From an uncultured Acidobacteriia bacterium (lineage in GTDB: Bacteria; Acidobacteriota; Terriglobia; Bryobacterales; Bryobacteraceae), in contig CAIQWJ010000091.1 in assembly GCA_903875575.1 (NCBI GenBank), positions 1 to 64,000 of the forward strand: DNA of 64,000 bases, read 5' to 3'. Of the stretch, positions 1 through 8,070 are shown one piece after another. The notes below the pieces were generated by a model. It ran no database searches, was not told the origin of the DNA, and worked only from the letters and a program-made list of their open reading frames with translations. A program made the translations under genes and the position numbers. How positions within the stretch are numbered: the stretch's first letter is position 1; each line of letters opens with the position of its first letter.

Positions 1-140
1 CCGTCGCCTCGGCTTTGGGCTTCCGTTCGGGAGCGACCCCGTTCGGACACGATCACATTAACACGACTTTCCGGCAACCCTCGTCAAAACCGGACATTTC
101 TATGTGGCAGAGAAGCGGACATTTCTATTTGGCGTTGACA
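1..140. mobile_element. terminal end of an IS element (IS21-like), body off the left edge
   Basis: Two near-identical 18-bp direct repeats, CGGACATTTCTATGTGGC (91-108) and CGGACATTTCTATTTGGC (116-133), differ at one base and start 25 bp apart. They are followed by TTGACA ending at 140, so on the minus strand the element would begin TGTCAACGCC. A TG-starting end followed by several internal copies of a short repeat is the arrangement known for IS21-type transposase binding sites. No transposase sequence is visible in the first 90 bases, so family assignment is an inference; an IS481-like end is an alternative. Confidence 0.45.
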
Positions 141-277
141 TGTGAGTGATGCCTGATTGCGAAGGTTTTGAGCACCGCTCCATTACGGTCACGGCTCATA
201 ACGGCTAACAGCCGTGAGGTTTATGGGTAGCCTGTATTCGCTCCCCGCACACTGCCATTCTCAGTCGGCAGATGCCT

Positions 278-1168
278 TCAACCGGCTCGGCGCGGGGTGC
301 TCACGGTGCTGTCCCGCAAAGCAGACGTTGAACGCCACTGGCGGAGCATGGCACGCAGATGGCGATAGTCGAGCGCTCTTACGTGTCCCTCCAGATATTC
401 ATTCGCTTCGAAATGCAGATGACGACCGTGCCCGGGTCGCGCCGCGTTTAACCCGCTGTGTCCAACACTCCCCACTACCTGGCCTGCTGCAACAAGCGTT
501 CCGGCGGATACCTGCACCGCGCTCATGTGGCAGTAGCGATAGAAGCGGTCATGATCGGGATCGAAGACAATTACCGCGTTGCCACCTTTGCGGGAAGTGG
601 TGGAGAAAAGGCTGACAGCGCTCCAGTCCCGCTCAGAGAGAACGACAAGGCCCCGGGAAACGGCGTAGACCGGAGCACCCTCAGGCGCGAACAGGTCGAT
701 GGCATACCGATGGCCTCCGCCTGCCACCGAATACGCTACCGGTAACGCAACCCGCTCAGGGCCCGCCGGACCGGACCGCGCCCAGACTTCGTGGAGCAAT
801 CGCATAAAACGCGCCTTTCGTTCCGGAGGCAACACGTTACTGATCTGCCCGATGATACGCCTCTCGGGGTCGGCAGTGTTGCGGTCTACGGGGAAATCGC
901 TCAGGAAATCATCGTGGTAATAAATCGCGGACACGAGATAGGGGCTGGCGAAAAGGTTCTCTTTATTCAGGTCGTCAAGAATTCGCCTTGCTTTCGCGAC
1001 CTCCGCCGCAACCTGTATTTCGATTTCGGGTGCGGGAAGGACATCAAGGCTCAGGGGCCTGGAAACGGGGTGGCGACGAGTTGTCCGGACCGTCCCGGAT
1101 GAATAGGCGGAGCAGGCGGCCGCGAGGATGAGAAGTGCCAACCGGGCAATCGGAGTTGAGGTCGTCAT
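278..1168 (-). CDS. M23-family (LytM/LasA-type) metallopeptidase, exported
   Basis: Zinc peptidase domain of the M23 family, which cleaves peptidoglycan cross-bridges or acts as a non-enzymatic regulator. Starting at the ATG at 1168 (MTTSTPIARLALL) gives a hydrophobic signal sequence ending LAAAC, so export, possibly as a lipoprotein, is likely. About 120 residues of unassigned, helix-rich sequence follow. The M23 core has the first metal pair in HRYAID (H153, D158), YCHMS (H214) and the HLHFE motif (H252) near the C-terminus. All expected ligands are present, so it should be catalytically competent. A longer TTG-initiated reading frame (to 1246) would put 26 residues before the signal peptide and is less likely. 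It stands alone next to the IS end. Confidence 0.88.
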   Translation of the reverse strand: MTTSTPIARLALLILAAACSAYSSGTVRTTRRHPVSRPLSLDVLPAPEIEIQVAAEVAKARRILDDLNKENLFASPYLVSAIYYHDDFLSDFPVDRNTADPERRIIGQISNVLPPERKARFMRLLHEVWARSGPAGPERVALPVAYSVAGGGHRYAIDLFAPEGAPVYAVSRGLVVLSERDWSAVSLFSTTSRKGGNAVIVFDPDHDRFYRYCHMSAVQVSAGTLVAAGQVVGSVGHSGLNAARPGHGRHLHFEANEYLEGHVRALDYRHLRAMLRQWRSTSALRDSTVSTPRRAG

Positions 1169-1726
1169 GCGTGCGCCCGGAGCGGATGACTGGAATTGCG
1201 GATCGATCCCGCCTGGTTGCGGCTGGAGAATGATTTGGGCGGGCAACTCATTGCGCCCATTCTATCCCCCTATTGATCCCCGTTGAGAGTGTTGTGTCTT
1301 GATATCGCCGGTATTCGTAAACATGACCGTACGGACGGGCATCGTCCTGTCCTTCGCCGCCCAGGGGGTTTTGCCGAATGACCGGATCGCGGGCCTCTCC
1401 TTGTTCGGCGATAGCGACCGCTACGGCTTTGTCTGCAAAGCGCCGGCTGGCACTCGCATCTCCCGCCCCGCACGTCGCATCCACCAGTCTGATCCTGGTC
1501 CGGCAGATCGCGTTGTCAGAACATGTTCGAGCATATTGGGCCAAAGCCAGCGAACAACTGAGAAACCAGCCAGCAGACTGCGCGACTGGTCAGTCCATGG
1601 CCGAATTGACGTGCCGCGAGACGGGCGATCGAATAAAAGCGGTAGCGCCGGTTGGAAACCAGCCCGCAGCTTAGAATGCTGCCCCGCATGATTTTCTGTA
1701 TGCCTGGCCGTCTAGACTGGGGACTG
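1169..1726. other. gene-poor stretch
   Basis: About 560 bases between the M23 peptidase and the pseudouridine synthase. Frames of about 98 codons are open on both strands (1248-1544 minus, 1378-1674 plus), but they overlap each other, have no convincing SD and no recognisable motif. I see no RNA gene or strong hairpin here. Confidence 0.5.
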
Positions 1727-2485
1727 ATGCCTGCAACAGACTGGGGATGGCTGATTACGCCGGAGGAACTGCGCGGCTGGATTCTGGAAGAGACGAGCGA
1801 TCTCATCGTTCTCAACAAGCCGCCGCACGTGGTCTGTCACCGTTCACGATATGGCCCGTGGTCGAGCCTGATCGGGGCGTGCCGTGAGTATCTGGGCGAC
1901 GAGGTTTTGCGCATGCCTTTCCGGCTGGACCGGGAGACCAGCGGAATCCTGGTGCTGGCCCGGACGAAAGAAGCGGGCGTGCGGCTGCAGCGAGCGGTGC
2001 AGTTCAAGGCCTTTCGCAAGACTTACCATGCTGTGCTCACGGGGCATCTGGAAACCGCGGTTCGAGTGACTGCGGCTATCGGTCCCGATGTGGGGGCGGA
2101 GTTTTACTCGCGGCAGACTACTGTGGCCGAGGGCGGCGATGCGGCGGAGACGGAGTTTATTCCGATCGCCAGCGGTGGCGGATATACGCTGGTCAGGGTT
2201 CATCCGCATTCCGGGAGGCGGCATCAGATCCGTGTTCATGCGGCGTCGTTGGGTTTCCCGCTTGTGGGCGACAAACTCTATGGGCCCGATCCGTCACTCA
2301 TGCTCCGGTTTATGCGGGAAGGAATGTCAGCGGAGTTGGCGGAACGGCTGGTGCTGGACCGGCAGGGACTGCATTGCTCACAGGTGGAGTTCGAGACGGA
2401 ACGCGGGACGGAGGTGTTCTCCGCGCCTGCGCCTGAGGATCTGGCTGCGTTTGTGCTGGCGCGTATGGGATGGAGGTGGAAGTGA
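1727..2485 (+). CDS. RluA-family RNA pseudouridine synthase
   Basis: Converts specific uridines in rRNA or tRNA to pseudouridine. Family motifs are clear: FRLDRETSGILVLART carries the catalytic Asp (family HRLDxxTSG, with Phe replacing His here), then HPHSGRRHQIRVH and VGDKLYG. No S4 domain is visible before the catalytic core, as in the short TruC/RluA types rather than RluC/D. The start at 1727 (MPATDWGWL) is preceded by GGGGA. ATGs at 1652 and 1688 are in the same frame, so the N-terminus is uncertain by up to 25 residues. The target nucleotide cannot be read from sequence. It stands alone on the plus strand and converges on the HigA gene. Confidence 0.93.
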   Translation: MPATDWGWLITPEELRGWILEETSDLIVLNKPPHVVCHRSRYGPWSSLIGACREYLGDEVLRMPFRLDRETSGILVLARTKEAGVRLQRAVQFKAFRKTYHAVLTGHLETAVRVTAAIGPDVGAEFYSRQTTVAEGGDAAETEFIPIASGGGYTLVRVHPHSGRRHQIRVHAASLGFPLVGDKLYGPDPSLMLRFMREGMSAELAERLVLDRQGLHCSQVEFETERGTEVFSAPAPEDLAAFVLARMGWRWK

Positions 2486-2505
2486 GGAACGGGAGAGTCG
2501 CGAGA

Positions 2506-2802
2506 CTACGATGCCAATTGCGGCCGGTAGCGCCGGACCTCAATCTCGTTCTCATAGCGGCGGGCTTGTGCGAGGTCGTACGCGGCCTGCATCCTGATCC
2601 AGATGTCAGGCGTGGCACCAAAGGCCCTGGAGAGCCGAATAGCCATATCCGGAGAAACTCCCGCCTGTCCGTTGATCAGTCTGGACAATGTGGTCCGACT
2701 GACTCCCAGGGCACTGGCACCTTCGGTGACTGAGAGGGAAAACGGCTCACGGCAATTGAGACGGACGGACAGGCCTGGGTGTGGTGGATTCTTCATTGGC
2801 AT
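2506..2802 (-). CDS. higA: HigA-family antitoxin (XRE helix-turn-helix)
   Basis: Small DNA-binding antitoxin of the HigBA class, which normally binds the HigB endoribonuclease and represses its own operon. It has 98 residues, typical length. The helix-turn-helix spans about residues 24-62, with ASALGVSRTTLSRLING as the recognition region, and the N-terminus MPMKNPPHPG is characteristic of HigA. The start at 2802 has SD AAGGAG seven bases upstream. In HigBA operons the toxin gene lies immediately upstream; here that position holds only a broken higB (2827-2996). HigA is therefore an orphan, perhaps kept for repression or for protection against HigB from elsewhere. Confidence 0.93.
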   Translation of the reverse strand: MPMKNPPHPGLSVRLNCREPFSLSVTEGASALGVSRTTLSRLINGQAGVSPDMAIRLSRAFGATPDIWIRMQAAYDLAQARRYENEIEVRRYRPQLAS

Positions 2803-2826
2803 TGTGTTCTCCTTTTATCCCGTTTG

Positions 2827-2996
2827 TTAGTGATAGTCGATCAGTTCCGTCATTTGCGTTCCATGAAAGCTGTTAGGCTCATGGCGTCGATGGTTGCCGA
2901 CTCGCCAAGTTGGGCCAGGATCGTTCGCACTTTGTCGTGCAAGTCCGGCCGGATGCCGGATGCCTCGTCCTTTTCGAAGAGCCGCCTTATGTAGCG
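2827..2996 (-). pseudogene. higB: degenerate HigB toxin, internal deletion and lost start
   Basis: Remnant of the RelE-fold HigB mRNA endonuclease. One frame encodes a HigB N-terminal half (about 2854-2996) with RRLFEKDEASGIRPD and KVRTILAQLG. It stops four codons after MSLTAF. A different frame then supplies a typical HigB ending, TELIDYH plus TAA, at 2827. The middle section expected in HigB, HPLKG through the NWRVIF strand and its catalytic basic residues (about 35 residues), is missing. No ATG or GTG sits at the expected start. The spacing to higA and higA's own SD are intact, so the damage is confined to the toxin. Confidence 0.82.
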
Positions 2997-3066
2997 TGAG
3001 GCGGCACGCGCCTCAGCGCAGGAACGTCGGCCCGGAAAGGACAGGGCCAGGTTTCTTTCACTCTGG

Positions 3067-3603
3067 TCAAACCAGGTGACGCAGCAGTCTGAACAGTCCG
3101 GCAATAGCGTTGGGGTCGTCGTAGTACGCGATCCAGCGGCCGGCGGTCAGAATGGCGAGCCAGAGCAGCAGAGAAGTGCCACCGGCCAGCACGGCCTGCA
3201 CGGGTAATTTGCCGTCCTTATCCAGATTCACGTTGTAATAGACGCCGCGGCGGAAGATCAGGCCGTGAAGGCCTGTCAGCACCAGCAGAGACAGCTTGAT
3301 CTGGAAATAGGGATTCGGGTAGTACTTATCCAGATGCGAGCCGGCCAGAAGAATGCCGCAGGCGATCATGATCACGAAGCCGATCCGTTTTGCGGTTCGG
3401 GTGGATTCGATCACGACGCTGGCGGGCGTCTTTTTCAGCGCCAGGCCCAGCAGGCGGAGGTTGGTCATCAGGATCAGGCCGCCGAAGACTGCGATACAGC
3501 AAAGGTGGGTGGCGAGGACCGTCGGGTAGAAGACTTCCGACTGGCGAACGGTGGTGAAGAAGCCGCTCGACTGGATCGCGTGACTGAGGGTTGCGATGGA
3601 CAT
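3067..3603 (-). CDS. small integral membrane protein (DUF6644-like), paralogue of the upstream gene
   Basis: A 178-residue protein with about four hydrophobic helices (around residues 30-50, 68-88, 104-120 and 137-157) and no catalytic motif. It aligns by eye with the product of 3608-4066: YPNPYFQIKLSLLVL here matches YYSPTFRFKMLLMLA there, and both have a RR dipeptide after the next helix. I chose the ATG at 3603, four bases after the upstream stop, which implies translational coupling. An earlier in-frame start at 3633 would overlap that gene. The DUF6644 label is from memory of similar Acidobacteria proteins; function is unknown. Confidence 0.8.
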   Translation of the reverse strand: MSIATLSHAIQSSGFFTTVRQSEVFYPTVLATHLCCIAVFGGLILMTNLRLLGLALKKTPASVVIESTRTAKRIGFVIMIACGILLAGSHLDKYYPNPYFQIKLSLLVLTGLHGLIFRRGVYYNVNLDKDGKLPVQAVLAGGTSLLLWLAILTAGRWIAYYDDPNAIAGLFRLLRHLV

Positions 3604-3607
3604 GTTG

Positions 3608-4066
3608 TCAGTAACCGCCCGCTGTAAAGGCAAAAAACAGGCCGCCGAAGATCACGCTGAGCCAGATGACGAGAGAGAACGTGGCCGTGACTTTCGCGAC
3701 CAGCGGCGTTGAACCCTTGATGGCGACCCTTCTGTGCACGCTGTAGTTGAAGATAATGCCTGCCAGCATCAGCAACATCTTGAAGCGGAAAGTCGGGCTG
3801 TAATAGTAGCGAAGGGGGTCGGACGAGAAAAGTGCAAGGCCGGCGGTGATGACGAGAATAAAACCGGCCGCAGTCCACGTTTCCATGGCCCGTGTTATTT
3901 GCGCTGCGGTTCTGCCTTTGATGCCGATGCCGAGCAGGCTCATGTCCACCATGGCAATGGTGCCGATGGAAAGCGCCATGGCGCCGATGTGCGTACACTC
4001 CATGGCCGCGAAGAGCCATTCGACGGTGTTGAGCGGGTTGGTGGAGGCGTCGTAGGCCTGTATCAC
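3608..4066 (-). CDS. small integral membrane protein (DUF6644-like)
   Basis: A 152-residue protein with four predicted membrane helices (about 14-44, 64-83, 93-111 and 126-148) and short loops. Conserved-looking features are H26 in helix 1 (CTHIGAMALS) and the YYYSPTFRFK loop. It is first of a two-gene unit with its paralogue at 3067-3603 and lies 31 bases downstream of the TIM-barrel gene on the same strand. It may therefore be cotranscribed with the exported sugar-related proteins at 4098-6905. No function can be read; a buried histidine suggests quinone or heme contact but this is only speculation. Confidence 0.82.
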   Translation of the reverse strand: MIQAYDASTNPLNTVEWLFAAMECTHIGAMALSIGTIAMVDMSLLGIGIKGRTAAQITRAMETWTAAGFILVITAGLALFSSDPLRYYYSPTFRFKMLLMLAGIIFNYSVHRRVAIKGSTPLVAKVTATFSLVIWLSVIFGGLFFAFTAGGY

Positions 4067-4097
4067 GTGGTCTTACCCTCGCGGTGCAAACGCTGCG

Positions 4098-5051
4098 TCA
4101 CAGTTCCAAAACCCGTTCCATCCAGTCTATCTGCCGGCGGGTTTCTTCGACGGCGGTGAAGCCGGGGGTGGTGTATGTTCTTTCCAGGATGAATGCGATC
4201 GGGTAGTGCTTGTCCCGGGCGGCGCGCAGCATGTCATAGATGCGGAGGACGCCTTCGCCCAGTTCCGTGGCCGGACCGCCGCCGAGCGACTTCACGTCTT
4301 TCACGTGCACGTGGGTAATGCGGTCGTGGTGCTCGGTGAAGTACTTCATGGGGTCATTGCCGCCATCGGCATAGTGGCCGATGTCGAGATTGACCATGAA
4401 GTATTTCGACATGGCTAACACTTTCGCAAGACTTTCGGGTGAGGCGACTTCGTTCGGGTCATTGACCAGGGCGTGGGTGTGCCAGGCCGGCATGATTTTG
4501 TACTTTTCGGCGTAGGGCACCATGCGGGGACCGGCAGAGACGCGGGTCTGGTTGGTGCAGAAGCGGTCGACACCGAGGGCCTGCATCTGGCGGAAGACTG
4601 CGTCGATTTCCGGTTCGGTGAAATCGTCGCCGATGGTCATGACGAAGGAATAGAGATTGAGACCGGCGGCGTCGAACTTTTTGCGGATTTCGCGGAAGCG
4701 ATCGAGCGGGCCGTTGATGCGCCACTGGCGGAGTTCGTCGCGGAATTTCAGGTATTCGGGGGTCGCGGTGGCAGGTGCCTGGCCACCAATACCGCCGCCG
4801 GTGACGCGGGGTTCGAAAGGCGTGTTGACGAGTTCTACGGTGCCAACCTTGGCGGCGATGCACTGCTGAATGATGAGGTCGGCGACGTCCTGCCCGGGTG
4901 CGGCCGTCGCCGCCCCGAGTGAACCGGTGATGGCACCGAGGCGGACACCTTTATAGACGGCGTCCGGATTCGCGGCGCGCAGGCTGGAAGCTGTGAGGGC
5001 GGACAGGGACAGACCCGCGAGAGTTTTGCCGAATTCGCGTCTGGATGGCAT
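4098..5051 (-). CDS. exported sugar phosphate isomerase/epimerase-type TIM-barrel protein
   Basis: Xylose-isomerase-like/AP-endonuclease-2 fold, which usually isomerises or epimerises sugars with a bound divalent metal. The chosen start (5051) has SD AGGAG eight bases upstream and gives MPSRREFGKTLAGLSLSALT, a Tat-type signal with the RR pair. Metal-site candidates are in LDIGHYADGG, HVHVKDV and the C-terminal FILERTY. At 317 residues it is normal for the family. A frame open further upstream to 5162 would add residues before the signal and is rejected. Neighbouring secreted proteins suggest extracytoplasmic sugar handling; the substrate is unknown. Confidence 0.88.
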   Translation of the reverse strand: MPSRREFGKTLAGLSLSALTASSLRAANPDAVYKGVRLGAITGSLGAATAAPGQDVADLIIQQCIAAKVGTVELVNTPFEPRVTGGGIGGQAPATATPEYLKFRDELRQWRINGPLDRFREIRKKFDAAGLNLYSFVMTIGDDFTEPEIDAVFRQMQALGVDRFCTNQTRVSAGPRMVPYAEKYKIMPAWHTHALVNDPNEVASPESLAKVLAMSKYFMVNLDIGHYADGGNDPMKYFTEHHDRITHVHVKDVKSLGGGPATELGEGVLRIYDMLRAARDKHYPIAFILERTYTTPGFTAVEETRRQIDWMERVLEL

Positions 5052-5064
5052 CGATGGCTCCTGG

Positions 5065-5931
5065 TTATTTCTGCTCGGGGGGAACGATGGACTGGTTCCA
5101 GAGCGGGTCGGTCGCATCGCAGAATGTTTCGAGTGCGTATGCCCCCGGTTCCTGTCGGTCAAAGGTGTATTCGTAGGTGTGGGGCTTCTGGTAGATTTTT
5201 GGATCGATCCATTCGAACACGATACGCAGATGCTTGCCGTCCGCCGAGGGGATGTAGCGCTGGATGACGCGGGTTTCCGCGGTGCGGTAGCCGCCGGCGG
5301 TGACGGTGCCGGGGGTCATGTCGCCGGTTTCCACCACCAGAGTTCCATTCGCTTCGATGTGACCCACTGAGTAGCCGGAGGACGAGGGTGGACGGACGGA
5401 AGCGTCGGGAATGGCGCGGCCATCGAGATAGATGCGGCGGGAGCCGTTGCGCTCCTGCACCACGAGCGCCTCCTGCTTGCCGAGCACCATATGGAAGCCT
5501 TCGGAATCGTACTCCATGGTGAGTTGGCCGCCACCGTTGAACGAGCAGGAACTCTGGCGGACCAGGTAGGCAACGCCCACCGCGTGAGGTGTGGTGTCCG
5601 CAGTCTGCGGAGCGCCGCCACCGGCACCGCCTCGGCCGCCTCCGCGACCGCCGCGTCCGCCCGCCGCCATCAGGGCCGCGCCTTGCGGGGTGAGCGAAGC
5701 GGGAGTGAAGGTTTTCGTGAGAGCGTCCCAACTACCGGAGCCGATGGGGTCCGTGCGGACCCAGTCGCCTTCCACCGTGGGGGGGGCTGGTGCGGCCTGG
5801 CCGCGACCACCGCCCCGCCCTGCCCCGCCGGGTGCCTGTGCAAGCAGGATTGCCGTGGCGGAAAGCCCGACGATCAGGAGTCTGGCGGTCAATGCCGCGC
5901 CGTATGGGGTGGATTTCTTATTGATCGACAT
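5065..5931 (-). CDS. secreted Gly/Arg-tract protein, paralogue of the upstream gene
   Basis: A 288-residue protein with an N-terminal signal (about 1-32, ending LLAQA) and two Gly/Arg-rich tracts at 35-44 and 91-106. A globular C-terminal half carries GHIEANGTLVVETGDM and EWIDPKIYQKPHTYEY. The same pattern, W.DPK plus PHTYE, occurs in the gene at 5961-6905, so the two are tandem duplicates. The start at 5931 is preceded by GGGAGG. The family is widespread in Acidobacteria and Proteobacteria as exported proteins without assigned activity. The two genes are about 30 bases apart and likely cotranscribed with the TIM-barrel gene 13 bases downstream. Confidence 0.86.
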   Translation of the reverse strand: MSINKKSTPYGAALTARLLIVGLSATAILLAQAPGGAGRGGGRGQAAPAPPTVEGDWVRTDPIGSGSWDALTKTFTPASLTPQGAALMAAGGRGGRGGGRGGAGGGAPQTADTTPHAVGVAYLVRQSSCSFNGGGQLTMEYDSEGFHMVLGKQEALVVQERNGSRRIYLDGRAIPDASVRPPSSSGYSVGHIEANGTLVVETGDMTPGTVTAGGYRTAETRVIQRYIPSADGKHLRIVFEWIDPKIYQKPHTYEYTFDRQEPGAYALETFCDATDPLWNQSIVPPEQK

Positions 5932-5960
5932 CAGAGATGCCTCCCTATTTCTCAGTTGGC

Positions 5961-6905
5961 TCATTTTGCCGCTCCTGCTGGCTGTTTTGCGGTCGCAACG
6001 GCCGACTTGGCCGTCGTTTTACCGCCCGTGGCGGCTCCCGCGCCTTTGGCTGCGGCTCGTTTGGCTGCGGCAGCGGCTTTGGCTTCGATGGATGCGGCCT
6101 CGGCAGCAGCCTTTTGCGCGGGGGTGAAGGTTCGGGTGATGAATTCGGTGCGCTCGGCGTCAAAGGGGTCGCAGGGGATACCGACGCGGGGCTCGTAGCC
6201 GGCGGCCGCTTTCGTATAGCGGAATTCGTAGGTATGCGGGGTGCGGAAGACCTTTGGATCAGTCCAGGTGAAGGTCGCGGAAAGCACGGTGCCGTTCTTC
6301 AGCAATTTGTAACGCTCGACCAGGTGCGATTTTTCGGTGCGGAAGCCGCCGCCGGGGATGGCCATCCTGCCATCTTTCGGGTGGAAGCCTACCGTATCGA
6401 CAATCAGAGTGTCGCCTTCCCAGTGGGCGACGGAATCGCCTACGGAGGCGGGATCAAAGATGTTGGAATCGATATGCGGGCGGTCAAAATAGAGATGCCG
6501 GGGCGAGGCGTTGGCTTCCGGGGCGATGAGGATTTCCCACTTGCCCTGCTGGATGTCGAGGGGGCGGCCGTTGTCCATGACGGCGGGCAAGCCGAGGGGG
6601 CGGCACCAGCGGAGGGAGACGGCGTCATCGAGAGCTACTTTGTCGAGGACTGGCTTCGTGACTCCGGGCACGAGTTCGGCGGCCGGAATGCTCTTATTCT
6701 CCGGCCCGAGTTCCCAGTAGCCGGACAGATCATGGGGATCAAAAGCGGGGGCCATGGCGTTGCCGCCGCGGCCTCCGGAGCCGCCGGACGCTCCTGCGGG
6801 ACCGGCGTTCGCGCCACCCCGACCACCTTGCGCCACGATGATTGCTACGGTTGCCACACCAACCAGACCTACCCGGGCAGCACGGCCCACAAGCAAGTGC
6901 TTCAT
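5961..6905 (-). CDS. secreted Gly-rich protein with WEGDTL domain and Ala/Lys-rich tail
   Basis: A 314-residue protein: signal peptide (about 1-26, ending IIVAQ), Gly-rich tract 27-48, then a domain with AHWEGDTLIVDTVGF and TWTDPKVFRTPHTYEF, the signature shared with the product of 5065-5931. The last 55 residues are an unusual Ala/Lys-rich low-complexity tail reminiscent of histone-like tails. That tail is absent from the neighbour, so it is a late addition. It is first in the minus-strand run that continues to the membrane pair at 3067. Function unknown; binding of a carbohydrate or other surface ligand is plausible but unsupported by a motif. Confidence 0.85.
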   Translation of the reverse strand: MKHLLVGRAARVGLVGVATVAIIVAQGGRGGANAGPAGASGGSGGRGGNAMAPAFDPHDLSGYWELGPENKSIPAAELVPGVTKPVLDKVALDDAVSLRWCRPLGLPAVMDNGRPLDIQQGKWEILIAPEANASPRHLYFDRPHIDSNIFDPASVGDSVAHWEGDTLIVDTVGFHPKDGRMAIPGGGFRTEKSHLVERYKLLKNGTVLSATFTWTDPKVFRTPHTYEFRYTKAAAGYEPRVGIPCDPFDAERTEFITRTFTPAQKAAAEAASIEAKAAAAAKRAAAKGAGAATGGKTTAKSAVATAKQPAGAAK

Positions 6906-7226
6906 TCTTTATCCCCGCCTTTTCAAGACCATTGAGGTCAAGTGTGGTGTCAGGAAGCAGCGACGCCGGACGTGCGCCCACTTGGACCCTCAGGATTACC
7001 CTGACACTCGATACATTCTCCGCTCAAGAGAGGCGTGGCGCAAGCTCGGGACCGTCGCAAGCGTTAATCCGTTTTCTTTCAATCAATTAGATGCGATAAT
7101 CCGGGCCGTCCCGGACAGTCCTGGTCGTACAAATGGAGGCCGTGACGGTGTGGATCGCCTGGCCGGAGCGCGGGGCCGAAGCCCCGCGGCAGAGCAGAAG
7201 CTCTGACTCCACATTTTGCGAAGCGG
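6906..7226. other. intergenic stretch with one strong hairpin
   Basis: About 320 bases separating two minus-strand genes. Apart from the palindrome at 7169-7188 (listed separately) I see nothing coding. It presumably contains the promoter of the 6905 gene near its left end, but no convincing -35/-10 pair was found. Confidence 0.5.
7169..7188 (-). terminator. perfect hairpin with TTCG loop on the minus strand
   Basis: An 8-bp perfect stem, CGCGGGGC with GCCCCGCG, closes a four-base loop that reads TTCG on the minus strand, an exceptionally stable tetraloop. It sits about 40 bases after the stop of the minus-strand gene ending at 7227. No T-run follows, so it may protect the 3' end of the message or pause polymerase rather than terminate on its own. 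Confidence 0.55.
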
Positions 7227-7853
7227 TTACTTCGAGACGCCGAAGCCGTCGACCTGGACTTCCAGCAGATGATTCACGCGGATGCCATAGATGCCATCGA
7301 CCTTCGCGGTTGGCCCGGTCTTGGGCTGGGTGTTGACGACTACGCCGTTTACGACGAAGTCGAGCTTATCGGCACCGACGCGAACTTCGAGGGCGTTGGT
7401 GGATTTGCCATCGGCACCGGGCTTTTTCACGGCGTCGTTGGGAGTCTTGGGGGCCACATTGCTGGTGGCGTCGCCGTCGCGGCGCTTGATCAGCCAGGTT
7501 CCGTCCTGCGCCACCAGGAAGTAGGTGTAGGACTGGGTTGCGCCGTCGAGATTGCTGCCGCCGAAGACCAGGCCGTAGTAATTGGTGTGGCCGCTGGGCT
7601 TCATGAGCGTGAAGGTGCCTTTGAGGGTGTAGGCGCTTCCGGCTGTGTTGGCCGGATTCCAGTACACGGCGGCCTGGGGATTGGTGGCATGGAAGCCTGC
7701 ACCGCTGGTGACGAATTTGATATCGCCGGTTCCATCGGGGTCCGAGGCGGAGGTGCTGCGGTCAACGCGCATCTTCCAGCCCTGGGGAGCCTGGGCGATC
7801 AGCGGCGTGAGTGAAAGCAGCGTCATGGCTGCGATTTGAAGGTGACGTCTCAT
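7227..7853 (-). CDS. secreted LamG/DUF1080-like beta-sandwich protein
   Basis: A 208-residue exported protein with signal MRRHLQIAAMTLLSLTPLIAQ. The rest looks like a concanavalin-type beta sandwich: YTLKGTFTLMKPS, YYGLVFGGSNL, YFLVAQDGTWLIKR and DGIYGIRVNH. These match positions in the divergent gene at 8071-8883 (NFTVKATFTEP, YGVFIGGND, DGFYGVRFSH), so the pair arose by duplication and divergent placement. The start at 7853 has SD AGGAG. A glycan-related role is likely by analogy with DUF1080/3-keto-disaccharide hydrolases, but no catalytic residue can be named. Confidence 0.84.
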   Translation of the reverse strand: MRRHLQIAAMTLLSLTPLIAQAPQGWKMRVDRSTSASDPDGTGDIKFVTSGAGFHATNPQAAVYWNPANTAGSAYTLKGTFTLMKPSGHTNYYGLVFGGSNLDGATQSYTYFLVAQDGTWLIKRRDGDATSNVAPKTPNDAVKKPGADGKSTNALEVRVGADKLDFVVNGVVVNTQPKTGPTAKVDGIYGIRVNHLLEVQVDGFGVSK

Positions 7854-8070
7854 TTGGTACTCCTGTTTACTGAATATCGGGGATCGGGCGAGGCCGGATC
7901 CTCCTATCAGGTTACTGTGTGGACTGAGCCAGTGGAGAGCGTACACGACGGGGCTGGATTCGGGGTAAACTCTATGAAGGTCTAACGTGGGGGGAACCCC
8001 GGTGCACAGCCGGACTTGTGGGGTGCGAGGCCGAATGTCCAAAGTGATTTCTCAAAGGAAAGGTAATTCC

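Noticed and set aside
1248-1674. Overlapping frames of about 98 codons on both strands between the peptidase and the pseudouridine synthase
   Set aside because: They overlap each other, have no recognisable motif and no convincing SD; one abuts the M23 frame but that is a chance TGA/TTG junction.
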